Source: Hahellaceae bacterium
GTDB lineage: Bacteria; Pseudomonadota; Gammaproteobacteria; Pseudomonadales; Oleiphilaceae
Reading direction: 5' to 3'
NCBI GenBank assembly: GCA_016716085.1
Contig: JADJWY010000009.1
Location: 248,001-312,000, forward strand
Length of the DNA: 64,000 bases
Numbering within the stretch: the stretch's first letter is position 1; each line of letters begins with the position of its first letter. The notes under the pieces were generated by a model. The model saw nothing but the letters and a program-made list of their open reading frames with translations. It searched no databases and was not told the DNA's origin. The translations under genes and the position numbers were made by a program. This document shows positions 50,757-60,578 of this stretch, piece after piece.

Positions 50757-52070
50757 GATTGGGTTGCCCGATTTTCATTAAGCGCTGTGGTATGCGCCAG
50801 TATCGCCTGAACCGCATTTGCGGTTGTGTAGGGGCTTTCCTGCACGCGATCGGGGAGTCCGGTTTGTTGCCACTGTGTATAAAGTTCCTGCAGCTCTCGT
50901 GTTTGCGATTTGACGTCATCGGCCCCAACCACCGGATGGCCGAGATCACTTAGTAAACGATATAGTTGCGGATTGCGATAAACCAAGCCGAGGATGGGGC
51001 GCTTCATCCACAGATACTCGTAGAGTTTGGAAGGAATATATTCCTCACAGAACGGTTCTATCCCATGCTGCAGAATCAACACATCTGAGGCGCGCATTTT
51101 TCTCGAGCACTTGCTGGCGACCGCTCTTACCGGTAACCGGGTCCCGCTCTAGGCGCCCGAAATGGCGAACGGTGACCTGCTTACCGTACTTCTCAATGGC
51201 AGCTGCGGTATGGGAATCCAGGTCTGTACCGTAGATGTGCAGTTCCAGCGCTGGGGGCTGCCCCACCTGCTCGCGGAGCGTGTTCATGGCCTCGATCACC
51301 CCTGCCAGGTGGCGTGACGATGACAATGAACCGAAATGCCCCAGAATCAATTTGGCGCCTTGAACATAAGGGGGCAGATGCGCTTTCGGCGCATCGGCGC
51401 CAGGAATGATCATTTTGCCTCGCTCACCCATAACTGGGTGGCGCTTGCGCGCGCTGGCAAGCGCCTGTTCGGTAAACCAGAAGGGCAGATCGGCTTTTTC
51501 ACAGATCATGCGTTCGACGTCCGCCTGCATCCGCTGTTGCGCGTTTTGAGGCGAACTGCCAGGCATGATCAAAGGGTCGTGAACCTCCGCTATCCAGGGG
51601 AGTCCTGTCGCGAGCTTGAGGTGATATCCGGCAACATGGGCTGCATAGGCGCCCCCGGTTGAATAAATGACCGATACCCGTCCTTCTCGGATCAGTTTCA
51701 GGCCTTTACGGTAGGCGGGCCACCACCAGGACCATTGGCTTTCCAGCGGTCGAAAGGCTTTTTCGATGATGATGCCGGGGATTAACAGGAGGGTGGCCAG
51801 CAACATGGTCAGCCGATAGCGCCAATCTTTGCCCCAGCGCTGGCGCAACACGTGACGCAAGTCGAAGCGCAGCCCTACAGGGCCCAGCGGAAAGAGTTGG
51901 TGGTGTTCAACCTCGCTGTCCAGACGACCGGTGCGGGCGCTGATCACGATGGGTGTAATGCCGGCGGCGCGCAGGTGAGGGATTTTATCCGTAATCGTAT
52001 GGCTGGCCGCACGACCGTCCATATTAAAGCCGTGTGAAAGAATCAGCCAGGTCGGTTGTTTGATGGTCAT
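50753..52070 (-). pseudogene. GT4-type glycosyltransferase, one homopolymer frameshift
   Basis: The N-terminal part (ATG at 52070, MTIKQPTWLILSHGFNMDGRAASHTITDKIPHL) runs through IAEVHDPLIMPGSS and LILGHFGSLSSSRHLAGVIEAM. At 51097-51101 a run of five A (coding strand) should be four. With four, QQVLEKMRASDVLILQHGIEPF continues into YIPSKLYEYLWMKRPILGLVY and the stop at 50753. It is a cytoplasmic LPS sugar transferase by family. Overlaps the ligase start by 4 bp. Confidence 0.82.
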
Positions 52071-52268
52071 GGCTCTCGGCAAGTCGCTAAACAAAACGGC
52101 AGTCTAGCCGATTAACATGGCCCTTTAAATAACGGTTTGCCGCTGACTGTCGGTAGTGGAACCGATATTTGGAAAAATTGCCTGTAGCACAAAGGACCCA
52201 ATCGCTTCAGTCTGCGAGGTGCGAGCCAGGCTCTGCAAACAATGACTCAGATGTGTTCAATAGCTTCG

Positions 52269-53144
52269 TTAAACGACTTTATGGTGCTTTTTGAAGCTAA
52301 CTACCAGCGTTCGGCCCAGGAGCATCTTTATCGAATTTATGGCTTTCACGTATTGAAGGTTGTGCTTGTCAATAGTGCCATATTTTCTTCTTTCTTTTCT
52401 GATGTAAAACGGAAAGGCTATTTTTATAATTGGCAGGAAAAGAAGTGCTGAAAACAGTGAGGATTTCTGTATTTTGTCTACTCCCCAAGTCACTTCTTCT
52501 AAGGAAGCGTCCATAGCCGAGTGTACGATGTAGAAATAATGAATAGGATTAATATGTCCACCAGTGCTGTGTAAGTCACTATTTTTCGTGTGCATTGGAC
52601 CAAATAAATTCCAGAATCCGTAGAGAAAGAAACGGATCCGTGACTTGATGTTTAAAATGTTTGGGGTTGACATCACGAGTAGACCACCCTCCTTCAAGAC
52701 TCTTGATATTTCTTTTAGGAGTTCTCTGTGGTTTTCGAGGTGTTCGATAACTTCCGTCATTGTTATCAGGTCAAAGGTGTCTGAGTCGTATGGTAACCTG
52801 CCTTGATTCAAATCTACCAAATCGACTTTCTGCCCTTTTATTTCCATTAACTTATCGGTGTAGTCACAAGTAAAAGATTCTACGTTAAAATTTGCCTTAA
52901 CTAGATTTATCAAATAACCGTTGCCGCCACCAATATCGAGGTATTTAGTTCGTTCGTTCGTTCGTTCGTTCGTTCGTTCGTATTTGGCACAAAGTTTCTT
53001 GATGAATCGCCGGAATGCTGAGCAAAGCCATGATAGGTTCCTGTGAGTTATCGAAGAGCGGTCAAACTTTCTATTCCTTGCGACTTGTTTTGCCCAAGAG
53101 ATTGCAAAAATATTAAGAATTAGTCGAAAACCATCGTATAACAC
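52269..53144 (-). CDS. SAM-dependent methyltransferase with coding tetranucleotide repeat
   Basis: 291 aa from a GTG at 53144. Class I methyltransferase: motif I YLDIGGGNGYLINLV, the acidic CDYTDK, FDLITMTEVIEHLENH, and LKEGGLLVMSTPN. The C-terminal part has a hydrophobic stretch (SLFSALLFLPIIKIAFPFYI). Just before motif I the protein reads ERTNERTNERT, encoded by 8.5 units of a 4-bp repeat (52948-52981). Loss or gain of a unit would shift the frame before the catalytic domain, so phase variation is likely. Presently in the ON frame. Codon and base use look AT-richer than the neighbours. Substrate unknown; the position suggests LPS or glycan methylation. Confidence 0.85.
   Translation of the reverse strand: MLYDGFRLILNIFAISWAKQVARNRKFDRSSITHRNLSWLCSAFRRFIKKLCAKYERTNERTNERTKYLDIGGGNGYLINLVKANFNVESFTCDYTDKLMEIKGQKVDLVDLNQGRLPYDSDTFDLITMTEVIEHLENHRELLKEISRVLKEGGLLVMSTPNILNIKSRIRFFLYGFWNLFGPMHTKNSDLHSTGGHINPIHYFYIVHSAMDASLEEVTWGVDKIQKSSLFSALLFLPIIKIAFPFYIRKERRKYGTIDKHNLQYVKAINSIKMLLGRTLVVSFKKHHKVV
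52948..52981. repeat. Tetranucleotide microsatellite (GTTC)8 in the methyltransferase gene
   Basis: Eight perfect GTTC units plus GT on the plus strand, which is GAAC on the coding strand. Unit length 4 is not a multiple of 3, so copy-number change alters the reading frame downstream. Confidence 0.97.
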
Positions 53145-53438
53145 AGATGTAACCTAGACAAGTTTGACTCACGTGCGTTCTGATTTTTGCGCGAGTGCTG
53201 CGGGCCAAGGCCACCTTTCCGATTGATATGACCTATGATCGAAGTGGTGGTTTGTGATTGCGGAGCCAGGGCGCTGCTGGCGCCTGAGGTGATCTGACAT
53301 TCCGGTTTACGAAGGAAATTCATAGAGTCTACAAAGTATAGACGGTCACGAAATACGAGCTTCATCCCCTTGTCATATCCGCTGAGTAGGCTGCTGCAGT
53401 GCTTCCTAAAATGTCAAAAATCTCAAGGAGATCTCTCA

Positions 53439-54991
53439 ATGAAAGTGCAACTCAGACAACGTTTGCCGCTGGTGCTGACCATTTCGGCTGTTCTTTCGGC
53501 AGGTTACGTGCTGGCCGCAGATTCCGTTCCAACATCCGGCGAGGAATGGTTTGCGCAGGGACAGAAGGCCCTCAAAAGCGTTCAGCGGCAAAACGAAAAT
53601 GAGCACCGGGCACGCAACGTGATTCTGTTCGTGGGGGACGGGATGGGTATCTCTACCGTCACAGCGTCACGTATCCTTGAGGGGCAGATGAAAGGGCAAG
53701 ATGGCGAATTCAATCGCCTGAGCTTCGAGAAATTTCCGAATGTTGCGCTGTCGGTAACGGCCAGTGCCAACCAGCAGACTTCCGATTCTGCGCCCACGGC
53801 CACTGCGATGGTCTCGGGTATTAAAACCAATGACGGTGCGATTTCGGTCGATCAATCCATCGATCGTAACGAAATTGATGCCTCGGTGGTTGCAGCCAAA
53901 AGTGTCAAAACCATTCTGGAGCAGGCCGAAGCACGTGGGCTGAGCACCGGGATTGTCACCACGGCGCGTCTGACGCATGCAACGCCGGCAGTAAACTACG
54001 CTCACATCGGCAATCGTGACTGGGAAAACAATTCGCAACTGCCCGCGGGTGCGACGGTAAAGGATATCGCCGCCCAGCTGATCGACATGCCTTACGGCAA
54101 TGGTATTGAAGTCGCCCTGGGGGGTGGACGTGGAAACTTCCTGACCAATACCACGCCTGATCCTGAATATCCAACGAAGTCCGGCTCACGTACGGACGGT
54201 CGCGATCTGACCACGGAATGGCTGCAACAGCCTGGCTCGGCTTTTGTCTGGAACAAGGCTCAGTTTGATTCCGTTAACCCCAGAAAAACCCGGCACCTTC
54301 TGGGACTCTTTGAGCGTTCGCACATGAAATATGAGGCTGATCGCAGCAATGATGTGGGGGGTGAACCTTCATTGGCCGAGATGACTCAAAAAGCCATTCA
54401 GGTGTTGAAACAGAACCGCAAGGGCTTTTATCTGATGGTTGAAGCGGGTCGTATCGACCATGCCCATCACGCCGGGAATGCCTACCGTGCGCTGACTGAT
54501 ACCATTGCCCTGTCGGATGCGGTTCGTGTGGCGAAAGAAATGCTGGGTGATGACACGCTGATCGTCGTGACGGCTGATCACAGCCATGTGTTTACCCTGG
54601 CGGGTTATCCCTCACGTGGCAACCCGATTCTGGGCAAAGCCGCCATTAACGGCGTGGCGCTGACGGACTCACTGGGTTTGCCTTACACCACGTTGGGTTA
54701 CCAGAACGGTCCTGGCTTTGTGGGGAAAGGAACCCGTCATGTCGATGGATGGCGCAACAGAAGGCTATGTGTCCGCGCCATACTGGTTTTGCCGCCCGCC
54801 CAGATCTGACGGATGTCGATACGACAGAAGCGGGCTACTTACAGGAAGCGGCAGTACCGATGTCAGCTGAAACGCACGCAGGTGAAGATGTGGGTATCTA
54901 TGCCGCTGGACCCAAAGCCCACCTGTTCAAAGGTGTTCAGGAGCAAAACTACATCTACCACGTAATGGCCAAAGCCTTGGGCCTGCGCTGA
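53439..54991 (+). pseudogene. phoA: Alkaline phosphatase, frameshifted near the C-terminus
   Basis: The signal peptide (LPLVLTISAVLSAGYVLA) and phosphatase core are intact: VILFVGDGMGIST, the nucleophile Ser in QTSDSAPTATAMVSG, AGRIDHAHHAGNAYRAL and VVTADHSHVF. After PGFVGKGTRHVDG the frame breaks, then ARPDLTDVDTTEAGYLQEA and VPMSAETHAGEDVGIYAAGPKAHLFKGVQEQNYIYHVMAKALGLR follow in another frame. More than one small indel around 54750-54820 seems needed. AAGGAG is placed before the ATG at 53439. It would release phosphate in the periplasm. Confidence 0.87.
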
Positions 54992-55020
54992 TCCAAACGG
55001 AATAAACGTGTTTGAATTCC

Positions 55021-55039
55021 GGGGGGCCTTTGGCTCCCC
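55021..55039 (+). terminator. Possible terminator after the alkaline phosphatase gene
   Basis: GGGGGGCC and GGCTCCCC pair around TTT with one G-T pair. No long T run follows, so termination is uncertain. Confidence 0.4.
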
Positions 55040-55066
55040 TGACTATTTAGAGCAAGACAGTCAATC

Positions 55067-55851
55067 ATGAAGCATCTTCTATTTTTCACCCTCGGCAGTC
55101 TGGTGTTTTCCTCTGGGCTGTTGGGATGCGCCGCAACGCCTCCCGTCCCACCAATTAACCTTGAAACCGCACCTGTGGACGTGGTCGCCCGTTATGTGAC
55201 CGTGATTGAGCCCGGTAAGGGGCATGATCATCATTCTGGCGACGATACCCGCACCGTGCAGAATGAATGGGTTTTTTCTCGAACGCCTCATCGCGTTGAC
55301 GTCTATCTTCCTCTGCAAGCGACCGGAGAGTCCTGGTCGAGGGACGGTAAGGCTCTTTTCTATGAAAAGATTTTTCACAGCGATGCCAAGGTGATCGAGT
55401 ATCAGCCGGAAGATTTGTCGATGTTGGCGGTTTCGGTGAGCTGGCAAACCAGCCAGTTGATGGTTGCCCTCACGTGCTGGCCCAATTGCACAGCGAGGGA
55501 GAAAGCTGGGACGACGGGCATCCGGTTCGAGTGTTGAAGGGGACAGTGAATGGGGTGGCTTATGACGTTCGCTGGTTGGTCGATCTGAATCTTCCGCAGA
55601 CGCTTGAAACCGCGACGGTAGGAGGGCGCAAGGAGGTGACCCGCCTGGTTCAGCTCGAAGCTGCCCCGATACGATCAACCGTCATTCCGTCAAGCGCGGG
55701 CTATGAAGTGATTGACTATGCCGATCTGGGGGATCGGGAGCGAGACCCATTCGTCATGAAAGTCCAGCATTTCCTGCCCGGCGGGCATCAGCACGGGCAT
55801 GAGCATGCCTTCACTTTTGGGGGAGGGGTGGCATTCGCCAGCCTTCAATGA
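55067..55851 (+). pseudogene. Lipoprotein of unknown function, one frameshift
   Basis: The lipoprotein signal MKHLLFFTLGSLVFSSGLLGC has a Cys at the lipobox. The first frame (to about 55460) contains HDHHSGDDTRTVQNEWVFSRTPHRVDVYLPLQ. The second, ending at 55851, contains VLAQLHSEGESWDDGHPVRVLKG and DYADLGDRERDPFVMKVQHFLPGGHQHGHEHAF. The pieces together look like one protein of about 260 aa. No known domain recognised; the His runs may bind metal. It lies after phoA and before a convergent outer-membrane protein gene. Confidence 0.7.
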
Positions 55852-55861
55852 CTGGTCGGAA

Positions 55862-56564
55862 TTAGAAACGCCAGCCGATTCCAAAAGACAAGACGGGAAA
55901 GGCCTCGAAATCAGACAGGTCCTTCTGGAGGTTTTGCTCTTCCTTGCGCACCTGCGCCTGTGCAGGGTCGGCTTTCACTATCAAAATTATCGGCACCATT
56001 GTTGGCGGTTCCGGTGACGGCCAGCGTTGCGTCGGGAGTACCCTGAAAGAACACCCCGATATCAAAAGACAGTAGCAGTCCTCCCTTGTTGGAGGGGGCA
56101 TGCCCCCAGCCAATCCCAACGTAAGGTGCAACGCTACTGCCCAAATCGACATCGGCCGTAGCCCGCAGGGTATCGGTAGGGCCGACAACATAGGTCTGAT
56201 CGCCAATGGTATAAGCCCCTTCGCCGGTACCAACGGCCGAAATGGCATTTCCATTTGAATAGGCGCCCCCTGTTACGCGGAAGCCTCCTCCCATCGGATG
56301 CCAATCCAGCAACAGGCCAAAACTGGACAGTTCCAACGAACCGGTGTATTTGACACCATCCTTATCGAAGGTGTCATCATGGTCGAACTGATTAACTTGT
56401 CCACGCAGACTGAATTTTTCAGTCAGGGCGTAATCAGCCTCTAATCCAATTCCGAGGGTGCTGGCTTTAACGGCCAGTCCCAGATTGCTGGCGAAAACTA
56501 CTTCGGATGCGCACAAGGCGCAACTGGCAATCAGCGCGTGCAGTGTCAGTGTGTGTCGGCTCAT
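55862..56564 (-). pseudogene. Outer-membrane barrel protein, one frameshift
   Basis: The signal peptide (LIASCALCASEVVFA) is followed by a small barrel: LGLAVKASTLGIGLEADYALTEKFSLRGQ, PYVGIGWGHAPSNKGGL, VFFQGTPDATLAVTG. The frame breaks near 55985 at a TTTT run, after which KADPAQAQVRKEEQNLQKDLSDFEAF and the terminal strand VLSFGIGWRF are read in another frame. The final Phe and strand suit an outer-membrane protein. Function unknown. Confidence 0.72.
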
Positions 56565-56717
56565 GCTGTGTCCCCTTGTCTGATGGTTTTTTGGTCAGTT
56601 TGTGGTGTCAAACTCAAAGCATAGTGGGATATTCAAAGCGCGTGTGAGGCGGGTGTATAAAATTTGTTACGGAGTGTTGGCGTTGGGAGCCGTGCATCCC
56701 AACACCAGAGAGGAAGG

Positions 56718-57548
56718 TTAGACGAGATGATTCAGTATTGCTTTTCTAACCAAATCGGAGCGGAGAATTTTTCGGTGACCCAGCCCCTGTGTGACGATGA
56801 GTTTGGCCTCAGGAAGTGCAGACATCAGTCGTTCAGACTCACTGAGTGGAACCTCCTGATCCTGATCGTCGTGAATGATCAAAAGATCAGTCTGATTGGT
56901 GCGTAGTCGCTCGGCAACATCCAACGCACGAGGCGGAACACCGACCGTGTCGCCAATCACCTCCAGAAAACGTTGACGGGCACGCGCTTGCAGCCCGATG
57001 AAGCGGGCAAAACGATTCAAGACGGTTTCAATGGAGGAGGGCCCTGAAATTAAGACCAGTTTTTCGGTTTGCAGACCCAGAGAGACCGCAACACCCGATG
57101 CGGCGGCACCCATCGAGTGACCGATCACCAGTGCAATCGGCCCCAACAGGCTTTGTGCCTGCAGCAGGGTTTGAGCGAATTCATAGACATTCGAGGTAGT
57201 TCCTTTTGAATGGCCGTGGGCCGGCATGTCCAGTGCGATGATCTGATAGCCCAGGGCTTGCAGGTCTGGCACAAAACCAGACATTTGCGTGGCGCGGCTT
57301 TCCCAGCCATGAACCAGTAGCGCAATTTTGGTTTCTCGCTGGAACACGGTGGGATGCCAGCGTAATGCGCTCAGTTCGGGCGTTAACCAGAAACGTTCAG
57401 CGGTGGCTTCGGCGTCGTATTCCCACGCTTTGGGCGTGTAACGGCGAGGGGTTAGGAACAGCCTGCCCATCTGCACTGCCGTGCGGTCAGGTGTCAACAA
57501 ACTGCCAATCTGGTTTTTTATGCGAAACAGTGCAAATGCAGTGTTCAT
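56718..57548 (-). CDS. Alpha/beta hydrolase
   Basis: 276 aa, cytoplasmic, with no signal peptide. Nucleophile elbow GHSMGAAASG, oxyanion region LLVHGWESRATQMSGFV, DMPAHGHSKG, Asp in IIHDDQDQEVPLSES, and final His in GLGHRKILRS: a complete triad. Substrate unknown. It is preceded by a perfect ACCTGACGTCAGGT palindrome that is also found before the adjacent tetR gene, so it is probably repressed by that regulator. Confidence 0.85.
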   Translation of the reverse strand: MNTAFALFRIKNQIGSLLTPDRTAVQMGRLFLTPRRYTPKAWEYDAEATAERFWLTPELSALRWHPTVFQRETKIALLVHGWESRATQMSGFVPDLQALGYQIIALDMPAHGHSKGTTSNVYEFAQTLLQAQSLLGPIALVIGHSMGAAASGVAVSLGLQTEKLVLISGPSSIETVLNRFARFIGLQARARQRFLEVIGDTVGVPPRALDVAERLRTNQTDLLIIHDDQDQEVPLSESERLMSALPEAKLIVTQGLGHRKILRSDLVRKAILNHLV

Positions 57549-57581
57549 CAGTCGTTCTCCTTTTAAAATGCCTGCTCCTAA

Positions 57582-57595
57582 ACCTGACGTCAGGT
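57582..57595. promoter_or_regulatory. TetR-type operator before the hydrolase gene
   Basis: ACCTGACGTCAGGT is a perfect 14-bp palindrome within a longer segment that matches the copy at 58237-58250 (AAACCTGACGTnAGGTAGG on one strand). Confidence 0.75.
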
Positions 57596-57620
57596 AGGTT
57601 GTGTGGGCAAAAAAATTTCC

Positions 57621-58229
57621 TTACGTTTTCAGCGGATGCTGAGCGCCAGGATCCGGGTCGATTTCAAAATATGCTTTAACCATCGCAACGGAGTCACGAA
57701 GGGGCTGCGTGTCTCCCATGACCCGGCTGATGAGCAAACCGCCCTGAACGGTCGCCAACACCCAGTGCGCGAGCGTGTCTGGCTCGCGGCCTTTCAGATT
57801 GAGTTCGCCTGTCGTGGACCCGGCTTCAATAATCGCCGTCAGACCCCGAAGTTGAATTGTAAACAGTCGCTTAACGGCAGCCTGCACCGGGGAGGTCAGC
57901 CCACCCCACTCGCCAACGAAGGCACCCCCCGTACATAGCTGTGCGCCGACCTCGATGTGTTTCAGGTAAATCGCCAGAAAATAGTCCAGTCGCCGCCGGG
58001 CCGGTTTGCTCTCGCCAAGCACGAAACTTTCCTGCAGCTGATTTGCGACCCGGTCCACCAGCGCGACAGACAGCTCGTCCTTGGTCTCGAAGTGGTAGTA
58101 CATGCTGCCCTTCTTGATGCCAATGCGCTTGGCGAGATCCTGAAAGCTCACGCCGCTAATCGATTGGCGCTGCACCAGATCCTGGGCGACATCAAGAATG
58201 TTGGTTCGGGTATCGTTCGGTAGTTTCAT
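57621..58229 (-). CDS. TetR/AcrR-family repressor
   Basis: 202 aa. The N-terminal HTH is TRTNILDVAQDLVQRQSISGVSFQDLAKRIGIKKGSMYYHFETKDEL; the C-terminal ligand domain (about residues 75-190) contains LCTGGAFVGEWGGL, as in regulators of the AcrR/TetR_C group. Matching palindromes lie before itself and before the hydrolase gene, so it likely controls both. Ligand unknown. Confidence 0.9.
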   Translation of the reverse strand: MKLPNDTRTNILDVAQDLVQRQSISGVSFQDLAKRIGIKKGSMYYHFETKDELSVALVDRVANQLQESFVLGESKPARRRLDYFLAIYLKHIEVGAQLCTGGAFVGEWGGLTSPVQAAVKRLFTIQLRGLTAIIEAGSTTGELNLKGREPDTLAHWVLATVQGGLLISRVMGDTQPLRDSVAMVKAYFEIDPDPGAQHPLKT

Positions 58230-58236
58230 GTTGCCT

Positions 58237-58250
58237 ACCTTACGTCAGGT
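58237..58250. promoter_or_regulatory. TetR-type operator before the tetR gene
   Basis: ACCTTACGTCAGGT, one mismatch from the perfect palindrome at 57582-57595, lies 8 bp upstream of the tetR ATG. Autorepression is expected. Confidence 0.72.
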
Positions 58251-58261
58251 TTGTATGAAAG

Positions 58262-59398
58262 TCAATCGATGCATTGATTGAATAAGCGTCGATAAACCCC
58301 TGCCAGATTTTCCAGCTGCGCTTCACGCGAGAAGTGTGCCTGTGCATGCTCAGCCGCGCTGACTCGCATCCGGCGTAAGGCGTCGGGGTTGTCAACGCTG
58401 TAAAGCAAGCAAGAGGCCAGGGCCTCCACATCGCCGCAGGGAAAGAGCAGCCCTGTTTCCCCCGGTGTGATCAGTTCCGGCAGCCCCCCGACATTCGATC
58501 CAAGGACGGGAATACCCGCGACCATGGCCTGCAGGGTGACCTGGGAACAGGCTTCTTCATAGGACGGAACGGCGCAAAGATCCAGGCTCTGCAAATAGGC
58601 CGGAATAGCGTCCTGATAACCAGTCATTGTCACGTGGCGTTGCAGATTCAGTTCGATGATTCGCTTTTCAATCTGCGCGCGCGCGGGTCCTTCTCCGATG
58701 ATCATCAGATGCGCGTGCGGGGCATGGGCCAGACAGCGGGAAAAGGCATCCAGTAAGAGTCGGTGGCCTTTCTTCATGCGGAGCATGGCGATAATGCCGA
58801 CGACAAAGGCATCCTCTGACAGGTTCCACTGCGTTCGGATCAGGCGTCGGGCTTCGGCAGCGGACTCGACAGACTGCGTGAAACGATTCAGGTCGACACC
58901 GGGGCGCAGGGTTACGGCCCGGTCTGGCGTACACGCCCCCGACGTAATCAAGGTTTGGCGAATGTGTTCCCCGGTGCATATCACGGTGTTTGTCAGCCAG
59001 CCATAGAGCAGCTTGAGCTTAATGCCGGGTTTTTCGGTCAGCATCAGGTGGCGGGTTCGCACGACCGACGTTCTCGTTAAACGCCCCGCGATCCCGCCAC
59101 AATAGGCATCAATCGAGCTGTGGGTATGAATCACACGGATCGCTTGCTGGTGAATCACCCGCCGGAGCCCTCCAATCGTGACCCGATCCAGGCGCCCTTT
59201 GAAGGGCAGGTAGGTCACCGGAAACCCTGCCGCCTCCGCCAGTCGACCGAACTCGGCCTCGGGCCGACACGCAACATGGAAATTGAATTGTTCCCGCAGT
59301 CCCTGCATTTCATCAAGCGTGCGAATTTCCTGCCCGCCCCAGCCGGTGGACCACTCGGTTTGTAGAATCGTGGGTCGGGAAGGGGATGGATGGGTCAT
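58262..59398 (-). CDS. GT4-family glycosyltransferase
   Basis: 378 aa, GT-B fold. HSSIDAYCGGIAGRLTRTSVVRTRH in the N-terminal half, VVGIIAMLRMKKGHRLLLDAF and MIIGEGPARAQIEKRI, and the donor site VPSYEEACSQVTLQAMVAGIPVLGSNVGGLPELI. Start ATG at 59398, overlapping the upstream stop in ATGA, so translation is coupled to the next GT4 gene. Role in LPS core assembly by position; donor unknown. Confidence 0.9.
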   Translation of the reverse strand: MTHPSPSRPTILQTEWSTGWGGQEIRTLDEMQGLREQFNFHVACRPEAEFGRLAEAAGFPVTYLPFKGRLDRVTIGGLRRVIHQQAIRVIHTHSSIDAYCGGIAGRLTRTSVVRTRHLMLTEKPGIKLKLLYGWLTNTVICTGEHIRQTLITSGACTPDRAVTLRPGVDLNRFTQSVESAAEARRLIRTQWNLSEDAFVVGIIAMLRMKKGHRLLLDAFSRCLAHAPHAHLMIIGEGPARAQIEKRIIELNLQRHVTMTGYQDAIPAYLQSLDLCAVPSYEEACSQVTLQAMVAGIPVLGSNVGGLPELITPGETGLLFPCGDVEALASCLLYSVDNPDALRRMRVSAAEHAQAHFSREAQLENLAGVYRRLFNQCID

Positions 59399-60573
59399 CG
59401 GGAGTTGCATTTGCCGGTTAAGAGTTGGGTGTAGAGCGTCATGTAGTCTTGAATCATCCGCGATACATCATGCTCGCAGGCGCGTTCTCTTGCTGCCGTC
59501 TGCATTTCGTTAAGTCGGACGGGTTCGGTCGCGAGCATTCGCAACGCAGTGGCAAAGGCCTGAGCATCGCCTGCCGGGCAGCAAAATCCCTGTACGCCAT
59601 CGTCAATCAATTCTGCTGCTCCGCAACAATTCGAGAGGATGACCGGCAACCCACACGCCATCGCCTCCAGTGCGGCATTGGAAAAAGGCTCGTAGACAGA
59701 CGGCAAAATGAAGGCATCCGCCAGTTGATTCCAGTGTAAGGGGATCTGCAATAACCCCTGCAAAATGGACCGAATGGGCAAGGCCCGAATCATTGACCTG
59801 GCGGGCATAGCGTGCACGCTGCTTGTCCTGCCCCAGCACGACGAGCTGGCCGTCACTTGTAAGCCCCGACAGCCCCACTGCTTTGATCGCAGTATCAAGC
59901 CCCTTGCGCTGCCAGCCGCTGCCGGAAAAGAGCAGGATAAAGGCGTCGGCTCGTAAGCCGGCCTGCTGCCGCAAACGCATTTTTCATCCTGTGAAATCGG
60001 GCAAAAGGTGAGGGTGTCGATGCCGTTGTAAATGAGCACCGTTTTTTCAGCCTGGGCCGGGTAGTGCTGCTCAATCTGATGCTGAACCTGGCGGGAAGGG
60101 CAGACGATGGCCTTGAGAGCCGGGTGTTCAAGGGTGGCGCGTTCCAGGTCCAGCCGTTGCCGATGAAAGGGATCTTTTTGCTGCCACCAGCGGTGTAAGG
60201 GGGAAAGCAACGACGCACGCGCCTCCAGCCAGGCTGCGTGCAATCCATCACCCGCACGGTAGATTGACACGCCGGGAATCTTCTCGTGAGATTGCACCAG
60301 ATCGTAGTCGGCGTGACTCAGGTGTCGCAGAACCGCCACGGCAAAATCATGCTGGCGCTTTTTGCGGGAGGCCGAACGCTCAGGCGAGAGAGTCACGACC
60401 GGAAAGCGGCAGGGCTGGCCTTGCCAGGACCGGGTGATCAGGTGCGGTTCGAAGTGACCCTGTCGCTGTAATCCCTCGGCCAGTCGGGTAATCAAGCGTT
60501 CAGCCCCGCCGTCTGGCCGGAACTGTTCGCGAATCAGCGCAAGGCGCACAGACGAGAATGGTAAGGCATCCAC
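59395..60573 (-). pseudogene. GT4-family (WaaG-like) glycosyltransferase, two compensating frameshifts
   Basis: VRLALIREQFRPDGGAERLI and YDLVQSHEKIPGVSIYRAGDG resemble WaaG-type core glucosyltransferases; the C-terminal part is LADAFILPSVYEPFSNAALEAMACGLPVI. Between 59740 and 59985 the family sequence (AFILLFSGSGWQRKGLDTAIKA, QLVVLGQDKQRARYARQV) lies in a neighbouring frame. One A is missing in a run (plus-strand T5 at 59981-59985) and one base is extra in GGGG at 59740-59743. The main frame stays open but reads nonsense there. Start GTG at 60573 with AAGGA upstream. Confidence 0.85.
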
Positions 60574-60578
60574 ACGCC

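Noticed and set aside
53120..53365. Minus-strand 81-codon frame between the methyltransferase and phoA
   Set aside because: No recognisable family and no ribosome site; the fragment looks like chance coding or an old remnant and cannot be supported.
53365..53390. Possible Pho box (TTGTCATATCCGCTGAGT) upstream of phoA
   Set aside because: Only the first half-site resembles CTGTCAT; the second half is absent, so PhoB control cannot be claimed from it.
56674..56705. GTGTTGG/CCAACAC hairpin after the hydrolase gene
   Set aside because: Long loop, no T tract in the hydrolase direction; too weak to call a terminator.
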